DNA of 64,000 nt from Fluviicola taffensis DSM 16823 (GTDB taxonomy: Bacteria > Bacteroidota > Bacteroidia > Flavobacteriales_D > Crocinitomicaceae): positions 2,232,001-2,296,000 of the forward strand of contig NC_015321.1 of NCBI RefSeq assembly GCF_000194605.1, given 5' to 3'. The notes below the pieces were generated by a model, which was not told the origin of the DNA, ran no database searches, and saw nothing but the letters and a program-made list of their open reading frames with translations. The position numbers were made by a program, and so were the translations under genes. How positions within the stretch are numbered: the stretch's first letter is position 1; each line of letters opens with the position of its first letter. Shown piece by piece: positions 1 to 8,181 of this stretch.

Positions 1-57
1 GAGGGTAAATGGAATCCAAGGCATTCATTCAGTACCTTTGATATTGAAATAAGTTAA
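1..57 (+). CDS. Possible 3' end of a CDS cut by the window edge
   Basis: Frame 1 is open from the first base to a TAA at 55-57 and encodes about 18 residues ending in FSTFDIEIS. This could be the tail of a gene beginning outside the window. The stretch is too short to recognise, and frame 2 is also open to about base 51, so coding is only a possibility. Confidence 0.25.
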   Translation, partial: EGKWNPRHSFSTFDIEIS

Positions 58-131
58 AGGAATAATTGAGTTGTCAGAGCAGTTTTCACTAATATTTTTC
101 TCTTACACAGTGGATTGTTGAAAAACTTTAT

Positions 132-139
132 TATCTTTG
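132..139 (+). promoter_or_regulatory. Bacteroidota-type -7 promoter box for rplU-rpmA
   Basis: TATCTTTG matches the TAnnTTTG consensus of the Bacteroidota housekeeping sigma factor. It lies 31 bp before the rplU ATG. A TTGTTG at 115-120 is the only upstream -33-like sequence and is closer than usual, so the -33 assignment is weak. Confidence 0.5.
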
Positions 140-170
140 CCCTCCAAATTAAAATTTAAAAAATACTGTT

Positions 171-482
171 ATGTACGCAATTGTAGAAATAGCAGGGCAG
201 CAATTTAAAGTGCAAAAAGACCAAAAAATCTTTGTACACCGTTTAGACGCTGAGGCAGGATCAAAAATCGAATTTGATCGTGTTTTATTGGTAGACAATG
301 GTGGGAAAGTTAGTATTGGCGCCCCAGCTATAGCAGGAGCCTTGGTTACTGCTCAAGTAAATGATCACGTTAAAGGTGATACGGTTATCATTTTCCGCAA
401 AAAACGCAGAAAAGGATATGTGAAAAGAAACGGACACCGTCAATCTTTTACACAAATTACAATTACAGGTATTAAAGGGTAA
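171..482 (+). CDS. rplU: 50S ribosomal protein L21
   Basis: This is ribosomal protein L21 of the large subunit, which contacts 23S rRNA near L20. The 103-residue product has the normal family length. It begins with the conserved [14 protein letters not shown] segment and ends in the basic [15 protein letters not shown] tail that binds RNA. It is followed after 45 bp by rpmA, the usual L21-L27 pair, and the two probably share the promoter at 132-139. The ATG at 171 has no clear Shine-Dalgarno sequence, as is common in this phylum. Confidence 0.97.
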   Translation: MYAIVEIAGQQFKVQKDQKIFVHRLDAEAGSKIEFDRVLLVDNGGKVSIGAPAIAGALVTAQVNDHVKGDTVIIFRKKRRKGYVKRNGHRQSFTQITITGIKG

Positions 483-527
483 TTCATTCAGTTCATCAGC
501 TGATGAACGGATAAAAAATTAGAAAAG

Positions 528-797
528 ATGGCACATAAAAAAGGAGTCGGTAGTTCCAAAAACGGTCGCGAATCACATAGCAAACGTCTAGGAGTGAAAA
601 TTTTTGGTGGACAAGCTGCAATCGCTGGGAACATTATCGTTCGTCAACGCGGAACTGCGCACCACCCAGGAGTTAATGTTGGAATTGGAAAAGACCACAC
701 ATTATACGCAATGACTGACGGAACAGTTGAGTTCCGTAAGAAAAGAGATAATCGTTCGTTTGTATCGGTAGTTCCATTTGAAACTACGGAAGCTTAA
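528..797 (+). CDS. rpmA: 50S ribosomal protein L27
   Basis: This is ribosomal protein L27, whose N-terminal arm reaches the peptidyl-transferase centre. The 89-residue product starts [16 protein letters not shown] and carries the family signature [15 protein letters not shown] at about residues 35-48. The N terminus begins directly with MAHKKG, so the cleavable extension seen in Firmicutes L27 is absent. It is co-oriented with rplU and followed by a strong hairpin terminator at 820-856, so rplU-rpmA appears to be a two-gene unit. Confidence 0.97.
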   Translation: MAHKKGVGSSKNGRESHSKRLGVKIFGGQAAIAGNIIVRQRGTAHHPGVNVGIGKDHTLYAMTDGTVEFRKKRDNRSFVSVVPFETTEA

Positions 798-819
798 TCG
801 AATAAAATACATTTTTGAT

Positions 820-856
820 AAAGGCGAATTCCGATAGTTTCGGAATTCGCCTTTTT
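820..856 (+). terminator. Rho-independent terminator after rpmA
   Basis: A perfect inverted repeat of about 15 bp (arms 820-834 and 840-854) surrounds a 5-base loop and runs into a T tract. It closes the rplU-rpmA unit and separates it from serS. Confidence 0.9.
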
Positions 857-909
857 ACGTTTTAATTTACCATCCCGATAACTATTGGGGCCATAAATTC
901 AACTTGTTT

Positions 910-2181
910 ATGTTAGAAATGACCAAAATCCGCGCTGAACGTGATGAAATTATCACTGCTTTGAAAAAGCGCAACATCGATGTTACGGAAACAATTGATG
1001 CAATTATTGAAAAAGATCAACAATGGCGCGCTGCGAAAACGTCCATGGAATCTATTGCTTCTGAATTGAATAAGATAGCAAAGGAAATAGGTGAATTCTT
1101 TAAAACTGGTAAAACTGCAGAAGCTGAAGCGGCAAAAGCAAAAACTGCAGATTTAAAGCAAGATGAGCAGCAGTTGAAAACACAGGTAGATACGCTTGAA
1201 AATGACATCACGCAGTTACTTTATCAAATTCCAAACGTTCCGAACACTTTGGTTGTTGCTGGAAAAAATGAAGAAGATAACGAAACAATTGAAGTAGTTG
1301 GCGAGCCAGCAGTATTGCACAACAAGGCAGTTCCTCATTGGGAATTAACTAAGAAGTTTGATTTGATTGATTTCGAATTAGGAGTTAAAATTACAGGTGC
1401 AGGTTTCCCTGTTTACAGAGGGAAAGGTGCAAAATTGCAACGCGCATTGATTCAGTTTTTCTTGGACGAAGCAGAGAAAGCAGGTTACGAAGAATTCATC
1501 GTTCCTCACGTTGTGAATGAAGCAAGTGCTTATGGTACAGGTCAACTTCCAGATAAAGAAGGTCAGATGTATTACATGCCTGTTGATGAATTGTATATGA
1601 TCCCAACATCAGAAGTTCCATTAACAAATGTGTACCGCGATGTAGTGCTTCCTGATGAGAATTTCTCTATTAAAATGACGAGTTATACTCCTTGTTTCCG
1701 ACGTGAAGCAGGAAGTTATGGAGCACATGTTCGTGGATTGAATCGATTGCATCAATTTGATAAGGTGGAAATAGTTCGAATTGAGCATCCAAAAAATACA
1801 GATCGTGCGTTAACAGAAATGGTGAATCATGTGAAAGGATTATTGGAGAAATTAGGCTTGCATTATCGTATTTTGCGCTTGTGTGGTGGAGATACGGGCT
1901 TTGCATCTGCAATGACGTATGATTTTGAAGTGTTTTCTGCTGCACAAGAAAAATGGTTGGAAGTGAGTTCTTGCTCTCGTTTTGACACATTTCAAGCAAA
2001 TCGCTTGAAATTGCGTTTCAAAGGAAGTGATAAGAAAAATCATTTGGCGCATACATTAAATGGTTCAGCTTTGGCTTTGCCACGAATTATGGCTTCTATT
2101 ATGGAAAATTATCAAACACTGGATGGAATTGAAATTCCGGAGGTATTGCATAAGTATACCGGATTTACAAGAATCGATTAA
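910..2181 (+). CDS. serS: Seryl-tRNA synthetase
   Basis: This is the class IIa aminoacyl-tRNA synthetase that charges tRNA-Ser. The start is placed at the ATG at 910, giving a 423-residue protein beginning MLEMTKIRAERDEI; the frame is open two codons further upstream only through a TTG. Residues about 1-105 form the antiparallel coiled-coil arm that grips the tRNA long variable arm. The catalytic core follows, with motif 1 around GAGFPVYRGKGAKLQ, motif 2 PCFRREAGSYGAHVRG and motif 3 NGSALALPRIMASIME. The gene is monocistronic, with terminators on both sides. Confidence 0.97.
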   Translation: MLEMTKIRAERDEIITALKKRNIDVTETIDAIIEKDQQWRAAKTSMESIASELNKIAKEIGEFFKTGKTAEAEAAKAKTADLKQDEQQLKTQVDTLENDITQLLYQIPNVPNTLVVAGKNEEDNETIEVVGEPAVLHNKAVPHWELTKKFDLIDFELGVKITGAGFPVYRGKGAKLQRALIQFFLDEAEKAGYEEFIVPHVVNEASAYGTGQLPDKEGQMYYMPVDELYMIPTSEVPLTNVYRDVVLPDENFSIKMTSYTPCFRREAGSYGAHVRGLNRLHQFDKVEIVRIEHPKNTDRALTEMVNHVKGLLEKLGLHYRILRLCGGDTGFASAMTYDFEVFSAAQEKWLEVSSCSRFDTFQANRLKLRFKGSDKKNHLAHTLNGSALALPRIMASIMENYQTLDGIEIPEVLHKYTGFTRID

Positions 2182-2200
2182 GATAAACTCACAAATAATG

Positions 2201-2233
2201 AAATCCTTTTCGCTTAGGTGGAAAGGATTTTTT
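2201..2233 (+). terminator. Terminator after serS
   Basis: AAATCCTTT (2201-2209) pairs with AAAGGATTT (2222-2230) and is followed by a short T run. It starts 20 bp after the serS stop codon. Confidence 0.8.
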
Positions 2234-2260
2234 GTTTTCCGGACGTTTGCTCTCTCCTTA

Positions 2261-2325
2261 AACCGCAAAGGAGCTGAGGACTCAAAGTTTAAGACAATTC
2301 TTTGCGCTCTTCCATTCTTTGCGGT
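2261..2325. repeat. Dispersed palindromic intergenic element, copy 1
   Basis: This segment of about 65 bp is bounded by inverted ends ACCGCAAAG and CTTTGCGGT and has TTTGCGC-like internal repeats. A related element with the same ends lies at 43888-43957. The pair looks like a small dispersed, MITE- or REP-like intergenic repeat with no coding capacity. Confidence 0.6.
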
Positions 2326-2356
2326 GAAATAAAATCATTTTATGTAATTTAGTCTC

Positions 2357-2884
2357 ATGCTCAGAATTACATCCCTTCTGGTACTGCTTACATTCTTTTC
2401 CTCTTGCGAAAGCAAATTGGGAAAGTTTGAAGAGGATCTACTATTCTCAGTAGCTACGAATGATTCTGTTCAGAAATTACTCCAAGAATTAGATACCAAT
2501 CAACTCTTAAAATTACGCGGAAAGTCTAAAATGATGCTTTTGAATTTCAATATTGAACTCGGAAATGACACGCTAGATATCGAAACTGCTCATGAAATAG
2601 ATGGATTTATTCAAAGCTATCGAGCTACCGACTTTTTCACAACAGAAATCCGTCAGCTCAGAATAGCGCAGCAAGAGCAGCGTAAACGACTCCAGAAATT
2701 ACAAGCAGACATTGAAAATGATGCAGGAGATCGGTCTGCTTATTTTGAGAATGTCCAATTGGAACGAAAAGAAGTGGAGGTAATTCGCAAACATAGTTTG
2801 ATCTTAGAGAAACAATTTATAGATTTTAAACAATCTTACGAGCAATTTAAACCTACATTTGAGCGTTTTAAAGTCGTACACTAA
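2357..2884 (+). CDS. Putative lipoprotein with coiled coil, unknown function
   Basis: I do not recognise this 175-residue protein. It begins with a hydrophobic signal ending in a lipobox-like FFSSC at about residue 17, which suggests export by Sec and lipidation. The mature part is charged and helical. Residues about 95-150 (RIAQQEQRKRLQKLQADIE onward) look like a coiled coil. The next gene, a TPR protein, starts 8 bp after the stop, so the two are probably co-transcribed and may act together in the envelope. Confidence 0.75.
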   Translation: MLRITSLLVLLTFFSSCESKLGKFEEDLLFSVATNDSVQKLLQELDTNQLLKLRGKSKMMLLNFNIELGNDTLDIETAHEIDGFIQSYRATDFFTTEIRQLRIAQQEQRKRLQKLQADIENDAGDRSAYFENVQLERKEVEVIRKHSLILEKQFIDFKQSYEQFKPTFERFKVVH

Positions 2885-2891
2885 ATAAATC

Positions 2892-4721
2892 ATGAAACAC
2901 GCATTAATTTTTTGTTGCATTCTTTTCTCCTTTGTCATTTCAGCTCAAACGAGTACGGATCAGCAATTGGCGAATTTGTATTACAACAATGGCGAGTTTG
3001 AAAAGGCACTTCCTTATTTTGAGAAAATTCTGACCAAACAAAGTACAAAGTTTGATCAGTTGCGCTATGTGGATTGTTTGGAAAAAACGAATCAAGCAAA
3101 AGATGCAGAAAAATTTTTGAAAAAATTGGTTTCGTCCAATTCCAATGATTTTGATTATACGATTGCTCTTGGAGATTTATACGAGCGAACTGAACGCACT
3201 TCCCAAACTGAAAAGTTGTATAATGAGAAGATAAAAAACACTACTCAAAATGGCTACGAAGTCATCGAATTGTATAATTCCTTTATCAAAAAAGGGAAAG
3301 TTGATTGGGGCTTGAAAACTTTGGAGGCAGGAAGAAAATCACTGAAGAAAAATTATCCCCTACAAATTCAATTTGCTGAAGTCTATTCACTTTTGGGAAG
3401 AACTGATGAAATGATTGATGAGTATTTCGATATTTTGGATCAGTATCCAAATTACACAAGCAATATTCAAAATGCCTTAACGAAACAGATTGACTTTTCT
3501 GAAGATAAAACAGGTGTTTATCAAAAATTGAAAGAGAAGCTATTGGTGCGGATTCAGAAAAAACCAAACGATTTTGTATATTCTGAGATGCTTATTTGGT
3601 TGTTCATTCAAAAGAAAGAATTCAAATCGGCTCTAACGCAAACACAGGCATTAGATCGAAGAGAAAAAGGAAATGGAAACCGTGTTTTGGATTTAGCAGA
3701 AACGTGTGTCGAAAACAGCGATTACGCTACGGCGCGTTTGGCTTACAATTACGTAATTGATCAAGGAGCTCAGAATCCAAATTATTATTCAGCCTACAGC
3801 GCATTACTTAATATTCGTTACCGTGAAATCACTATCGAAAAAAAGTTTCAAGCTCAAGATATTGTCGACGCTGAAAAAGAGTATAGAAAAGGACTGAAAT
3901 TACTTGGGTGGAGTAGAAATGCGGTTTATACAGCTAAAGAATTGGCTGAAATAAAAGCCTATTACGGAAATGATGCCAAAGGTGCTGTAGATTTGTTAGA
4001 TAGTTGTTTGGCCGTTCCTGGATTGTCTGATTTTGAGAAGTCTCAGGTGAAAATGGCTTTAGCAGATGTATTGGTTCTTCAGGATGATATTTGGCAAGCT
4101 TCCTTGTACTACATGCAAATCGATAAAGAGTTTAAGTTTGAAGCAATTGGCTCGGAAGCAAAATTCAAGAATGCGCGTATTTTCTACTACGATGGCGATT
4201 TCAAGTTTGCACAATCACAACTAGACATCTTGAAGGAATCAACGAGTAAACTAATTGCGAATGATGCGATGAAGCTATCTGTTTTGATTACTGATAATTT
4301 GGGCTTAGATAGCAATTATACAGCCATGTATCAATTTGCACAAGCAGATTTATTATTGGAGCAACATCAATTCGATCGCGCATTCAAACTCTACGATTCG
4401 ATAAACGCAGCTTTCCCTGCACACGGTTTAGCCGATGAAATCCTTTTCCGCAAAGCACAAGCCATGCAATATCAAGGTAAATGGCAAGAAGCGTTGGATT
4501 ATCTTAACAAAATTGTAATGTTTCACATGGATGATATTTTATCAGATGATGCCATTTTTACAATCGCTGAAATCTACGAGAACAACCTTCAAGACAAAGA
4601 GAAAGCAACCGAATATTACAAGAAAATCCTTTTCGAATGTAAAGGAAGTTTATTGACTGTTGAAGCAAGAAAACGGTATCGTGCACTTCGTGGAGATGCT
4701 TCTGCTTCAGAAGATTTGTGA
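2892..4721 (+). CDS. Secreted tetratricopeptide-repeat protein
   Basis: This 609-residue protein has an N-terminal signal peptide (cleavage near VISAQ at about residue 19) followed by helical repeats. TPR-like units are visible, such as LANLYYNNGEFEKALPYFEK near the N terminus and AIFTIAEIYENN followed by KATEYYKKIL near the C terminus. Such proteins usually serve as periplasmic or outer-membrane scaffolds. Its exact partner is unknown, but the lipoprotein 8 bp upstream is the obvious candidate. A terminator-like structure follows about 180 bp downstream, ahead of the nuo operon. Confidence 0.85.
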   Translation: MKHALIFCCILFSFVISAQTSTDQQLANLYYNNGEFEKALPYFEKILTKQSTKFDQLRYVDCLEKTNQAKDAEKFLKKLVSSNSNDFDYTIALGDLYERTERTSQTEKLYNEKIKNTTQNGYEVIELYNSFIKKGKVDWGLKTLEAGRKSLKKNYPLQIQFAEVYSLLGRTDEMIDEYFDILDQYPNYTSNIQNALTKQIDFSEDKTGVYQKLKEKLLVRIQKKPNDFVYSEMLIWLFIQKKEFKSALTQTQALDRREKGNGNRVLDLAETCVENSDYATARLAYNYVIDQGAQNPNYYSAYSALLNIRYREITIEKKFQAQDIVDAEKEYRKGLKLLGWSRNAVYTAKELAEIKAYYGNDAKGAVDLLDSCLAVPGLSDFEKSQVKMALADVLVLQDDIWQASLYYMQIDKEFKFEAIGSEAKFKNARIFYYDGDFKFAQSQLDILKESTSKLIANDAMKLSVLITDNLGLDSNYTAMYQFAQADLLLEQHQFDRAFKLYDSINAAFPAHGLADEILFRKAQAMQYQGKWQEALDYLNKIVMFHMDDILSDDAIFTIAEIYENNLQDKEKATEYYKKILFECKGSLLTVEARKRYRALRGDASASEDL

Positions 4722-4904
4722 CTTTCCACTAGGGATTCTATTAGCTTATTTCATTAAATTTTAATCTAAAAACTAAAATATCAGGTAAAATTACCACCCT
4801 GATTTAATGGTTTTCTTAAAACCAGATTAAAAACAACCTCACCAATCAACCTTTATCATCGCTATACAAATACTTTTCTTCGACCAACATTTTTACTGGG
4901 TTTC

Positions 4905-4950
4905 AAACCTATTTCACCTGTAATTTAGATTAAATCTAAATAGGTTTTTT
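4905..4950 (+). terminator. Probable terminator between the TPR gene and nuoA
   Basis: AAACCTATTT (4905-4914) pairs with AAATAGGTTT (4938-4947), with an inner AGATT/AATCT stem, and the structure ends in six T. It lies about 185 bp after the TPR gene and just before the nuoA promoter. The rest of the gap (4722-4904) is AT-rich with nothing recognisable. Confidence 0.55.
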
Positions 4951-4955
4951 CGCCT

Positions 4956-4984
4956 TTTGTTGTTGTTAAAATGTATTAAATTCG
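4956..4984 (+). promoter_or_regulatory. Candidate promoter of the nuo operon
   Basis: TTTG at 4956-4959 and TAAATTCG at 4977-4984 are separated by 17 bp. This resembles the Bacteroidota pair TTTG/TAnnTTTG with one mismatch in the -7 box. It leaves a leader of about 20 bases before the nuoA ATG at 5008. Confidence 0.45.
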
Positions 4985-5007
4985 CATGTCTTAAAAAACT
5001 AGAGATT

Positions 5008-5373
5008 ATGTCTTCTTCAGAAGATTACTTACCGATATTACTCCAAGCAGGTGTTGCTTTGGGTTTTGTTATACTTGTTTTAGTGGTAGCTCCCATGTTG
5101 GGCCCTAGACTAAAAGGTAAAAAGAAAGATGCCAACTGGGAATGTGGTATTGAAGAGGTTGGAAACGCTCGTTTCCCCATCTCCATTCGTTATTTGTTAA
5201 CAGCAATTTTGTTCGTATTGTTCGATGTAGAAGTTATTTTCTTCTACCCGTACGCAGTAAACTTTAAGTTTTTGCAAATGGATGGACTGGTTGCAGTAAT
5301 CATTTTCGTGGCATTCTTCCTAACAGGATTTTTCTACGTACTTAAAAAAGGTGCTTTAGAATGGGAAAAGTAG
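5008..5373 (+). CDS. nuoA: NADH-quinone oxidoreductase subunit A
   Basis: This is a small membrane subunit of respiratory complex I, at the junction of the membrane arm and peripheral arm. The start is set at the ATG at 5008, giving 121 residues; the 17 codons upstream are open only from a TTG and add no family-like sequence. Three hydrophobic helices are visible. Between them are the conserved loop WECGIEEVGNARFPISIRYL and the acidic FDVEVIFFYP helix. It is the first gene of a 14-gene operon, and its 3' end overlaps nuoB by 13 bp. Confidence 0.96.
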   Translation: MSSSEDYLPILLQAGVALGFVILVLVVAPMLGPRLKGKKKDANWECGIEEVGNARFPISIRYLLTAILFVLFDVEVIFFYPYAVNFKFLQMDGLVAVIIFVAFFLTGFFYVLKKGALEWEK

Positions 5374-5909
5374 AAATTATAAATGGTGTAGAAACCATTA
5401 ATGGAGAAGGCTTCCAATTGACATTACTTGATAAAGTGATTGGAGCTGCTCGTGCAAATTCCGTTTGGCCTTTGCCTTTTGCTACTTCGTGTTGTGGTAT
5501 CGAATACATGGGTACAATGGGAAGTAACTACGACGTTGCACGTTTCGGAATGGAACGTATGTCGTTTTCTCCACGTCAGGCAGATTTATTAATCGTTGCT
5601 GGCACAATCTCCAAGAAATTAGCTCCAATCTTGAAACAAGTGTATGAACAAATGGCTGAACCGAAATGGGTTTTGTCTGTTGGTGCATGTGCTTCTTCAG
5701 GGGGGATTTTTGATACATACTCCGTTTTGCAGGGAATTGACCGTGTAATTCCTGTGGACGTTTACGTTCCAGGATGTCCGCCAAGACCGGAGCAAATCAT
5801 CGAAGGATGTATGAATATTCACCGGTTGGTGAAAAGCGAATCACTACGTCGCCGTTATTCAGACGAATACAAACATTTGTTGAAGAAATACGATTTGAAC
5901 GATGAGTAA
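5361..5909 (+). CDS. nuoB: NADH-quinone oxidoreductase subunit B
   Basis: This peripheral subunit of complex I carries the terminal 4Fe-4S cluster N2, which reduces quinone. All four expected cysteines are present: the tandem C44-C45 in SCCGIEYM, C110 in GACASSGG and C139 in VPGCPPRPEQ. The length of 182 residues is normal. It overlaps nuoA by 13 bp and nuoC by 8 bp, which suggests translational coupling. Confidence 0.97.
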   Translation: MGKVEIINGVETINGEGFQLTLLDKVIGAARANSVWPLPFATSCCGIEYMGTMGSNYDVARFGMERMSFSPRQADLLIVAGTISKKLAPILKQVYEQMAEPKWVLSVGACASSGGIFDTYSVLQGIDRVIPVDVYVPGCPPRPEQIIEGCMNIHRLVKSESLRRRYSDEYKHLLKKYDLNDE

Positions 5910-6408
5910 TTTAACAAACGAAACCGTTTTAGCTCGTCTACAAGAAAAATTCGGTGATGCTATTCGTAATCATGAAGAGCCTTACGGATTATTGACGATT
6001 GAAATTCAAGCTGAGAAAGCGCATGATTTAATTGCTTGGTTGAAAGCAGATGATGTGTTGAAAATGTCTTTTTTGACTCTAATTGGAGCAGTGAATTTTC
6101 CCAATGATAAAGACCGTGAATTGTGTGTGAATTATCATATTCATTCATTAAGTCACAATGTTCGTTTACGTATTCGAGCTTTTCTTCCAATTGAAAATCC
6201 GACGATTAAATCCATTCGTGATATTTACATTGGTGCAGATTGGCAAGAACGTGAAACATACGATTTCTTCGGAGTGATCTTCGAAGGACATCCAAACCTG
6301 ACAAGAATCTTGAACGAAGATTCAATGGATTATTTCCCGATGAGAAAAGAGTACCATTTGGAAGATGCAACAAGAGAAGATAAAGATGATCGCTACTTCG
6401 GTAGGTAA
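5902..6408 (+). CDS. nuoC: NADH-quinone oxidoreductase subunit C
   Basis: This is the 30-kDa-type subunit of complex I, part of the quinone-module scaffold next to NuoD. The 168-residue protein contains the family signature WQERETYDFFGVIFEGHP at about residues 114-131. It is separate from nuoD rather than fused as in Escherichia coli. It overlaps nuoB by 8 bp and ends 12 bp before nuoD. Confidence 0.96.
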   Translation: MSNLTNETVLARLQEKFGDAIRNHEEPYGLLTIEIQAEKAHDLIAWLKADDVLKMSFLTLIGAVNFPNDKDRELCVNYHIHSLSHNVRLRIRAFLPIENPTIKSIRDIYIGADWQERETYDFFGVIFEGHPNLTRILNEDSMDYFPMRKEYHLEDATREDKDDRYFGR

Positions 6409-6420
6409 GACGAAAGATTT

Positions 6421-7641
6421 ATGAGCGATACTTCCAATAAAAATAAAAGCTTGTTTGCCGATGAAACCATCGACGGACAAATAGCAACATTAAACCTCGG
6501 GCCAACTCACCCTGCAACACATGGTATTTTCCAAAACGTGTTAACGGTCGATGGAGAGAAAATCTTGGGTTCGGTTCAGACAGTAGGTTACATTCACCGT
6601 GCTTTTGAAAAGCTGGCTGAAAGAAGACCATACAATCAAATTACTCCAATTACAGACCGATTAAACTATTGTTCTTCCCCGATCAACAACATGGGTTGGG
6701 AAATGACGATGGAGAAACTAATCGGAGTGACTGTTCCAAAGAAAGTAGATTACATGCGTGTGATCATTATGGAATTGGCGCGTGTTGCAGACCACTTGGT
6801 TTGTAATTCCGTAATTGGTGTGGATACTGGAGCATTGACGGGTTTTACCTACATGTTCCAACAACGTGAGTTGATCTATGAATTGTATGAAGAAGTGTGT
6901 GGTGCACGTTTGACTACAAACATCGGTCGTATTGGGGGGTTCGAGCGCGATTTCTCTCCGACATTCCACGTGAAATTGAAAAAATTCCTCAAAGAATTCA
7001 ATAAGCACTTCCAAGAGTTCGACGATTTATTATTGCGTAACCGCATTTTCATGGATCGTACGATTGGTGCTGGTCCTATTTCTGGTGAACGGGCATTGGA
7101 TTACGGATTCACTGGTCCAAACTTGCGCGCAGCAGGTGTGGATTACGATGTTCGTGTAATGACTCCGTATTCTTCTTATGAAGATTTCGATTTCATTATT
7201 CCAGTTGGAACACAAGGTGATACCTATGATCGTTTTTGTGTGCGTCAAGAAGAGATCCGTCAGAGTATGAAGATTATAGAGCAGGCATACAACAACATGC
7301 CAGAAGGAAGTTACTTCTCTCCAGATGTACCAGAATTCTATTTGCCAACAAAAGCAGATGTTTACACGAAAATGGAAGCATTGATTTACCACTTCAAAAT
7401 TGTAATGGGTGAAACACCAGTTCCAGTTGGAGAAGTTTATCACGCAGTAGAAGGAGGAAACGGAGAGCTAGGATTCCATTTGATTTCAGACGGCGGAAGA
7501 ACGCCATACAGACTTCAATTTAGAAGACCTTGTTTTATTTATTATCAAGCATATCCAGAAATGATTACTGGTCAAACCATCTCAGATGCCGTATTGACAT
7601 TAAGTAGTTTGAACGTGATTGCAGGAGAATTGGACGCATAA
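6421..7641 (+). CDS. nuoD: NADH-quinone oxidoreductase subunit D
   Basis: This is the 49-kDa-type subunit, which forms the quinone-binding cavity with NuoB. The 406-residue protein shows the LGPTHPATHGIF segment near the N terminus and RIGGFERDFSP in the middle. The hydrogenase-like C terminus is SLNVIAGELDA. Length and motifs match the stand-alone NuoD family. The stop is followed by nuoE almost immediately. Confidence 0.97.
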   Translation: MSDTSNKNKSLFADETIDGQIATLNLGPTHPATHGIFQNVLTVDGEKILGSVQTVGYIHRAFEKLAERRPYNQITPITDRLNYCSSPINNMGWEMTMEKLIGVTVPKKVDYMRVIIMELARVADHLVCNSVIGVDTGALTGFTYMFQQRELIYELYEEVCGARLTTNIGRIGGFERDFSPTFHVKLKKFLKEFNKHFQEFDDLLLRNRIFMDRTIGAGPISGERALDYGFTGPNLRAAGVDYDVRVMTPYSSYEDFDFIIPVGTQGDTYDRFCVRQEEIRQSMKIIEQAYNNMPEGSYFSPDVPEFYLPTKADVYTKMEALIYHFKIVMGETPVPVGEVYHAVEGGNGELGFHLISDGGRTPYRLQFRRPCFIYYQAYPEMITGQTISDAVLTLSSLNVIAGELDA

Positions 7642-7642
7642 G

Positions 7643-8179
7643 ATGAGTATATCAGTTACACATAATAGTACAGATCAGGCTGAACCACAATTCAGTGCTG
7701 AGAAAATGGTTGAAGTACAACGTTTCATTGCGATGTTTCCAGAAGGAAAACAGAAAAGTGCATTGATGCGTATCCTTCACTTGGCAGAAGAAGAATTCGG
7801 AGGCTGGTTAAGTGTTCCAACCATGAATTACGTTGCCGGTTTGTTGAATATTCAACCGATCGAAGTGTATGAAGTAGCAACTTTCTATACCATGTTTAAT
7901 ATCGAAAAACCTGGGAAAGTTGTTTTGGAAGTTTGTAGAACAGGACCATGTATGTTAGTTGGTTCGGATCAGATTATCGAACACATTGAAAACAAATTAG
8001 ATATCAAAGTTGGTCAAACATCGGCAGATGGAATGTTTACATTGAAAACTGCAGAGTGTTTGGGAGCTTGTGGTTATGGCCCCATGTTACAATGCGGAAA
8101 ACATTACCACGAACATTTAACTCCTGCGAAAGTGGATGAGTTATTGGATACCTTGCGTAAAGAACATTCAGAGAAATAG
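7643..8179 (+). CDS. nuoE: NADH-quinone oxidoreductase subunit E
   Basis: This 24-kDa-type subunit of the NADH dehydrogenase module binds 2Fe-2S cluster N1a. The start is the ATG at 7643, one base after the nuoD stop, giving 178 residues; the frame is open further upstream but only inside nuoD. Cluster cysteines are visible in VCRTGPCM and in ECLGACGYGP. The last codons sit 2 bp from nuoF, the usual partner. Confidence 0.96.
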   Translation: MSISVTHNSTDQAEPQFSAEKMVEVQRFIAMFPEGKQKSALMRILHLAEEEFGGWLSVPTMNYVAGLLNIQPIEVYEVATFYTMFNIEKPGKVVLEVCRTGPCMLVGSDQIIEHIENKLDIKVGQTSADGMFTLKTAECLGACGYGPMLQCGKHYHEHLTPAKVDELLDTLRKEHSEK

Positions 8180-8181
8180 GA

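Noticed and set aside
2060-2332. 90-residue open frame over the serS end and terminator
   Set aside because: It overlaps serS, a terminator and a repeat, so it is not a gene.
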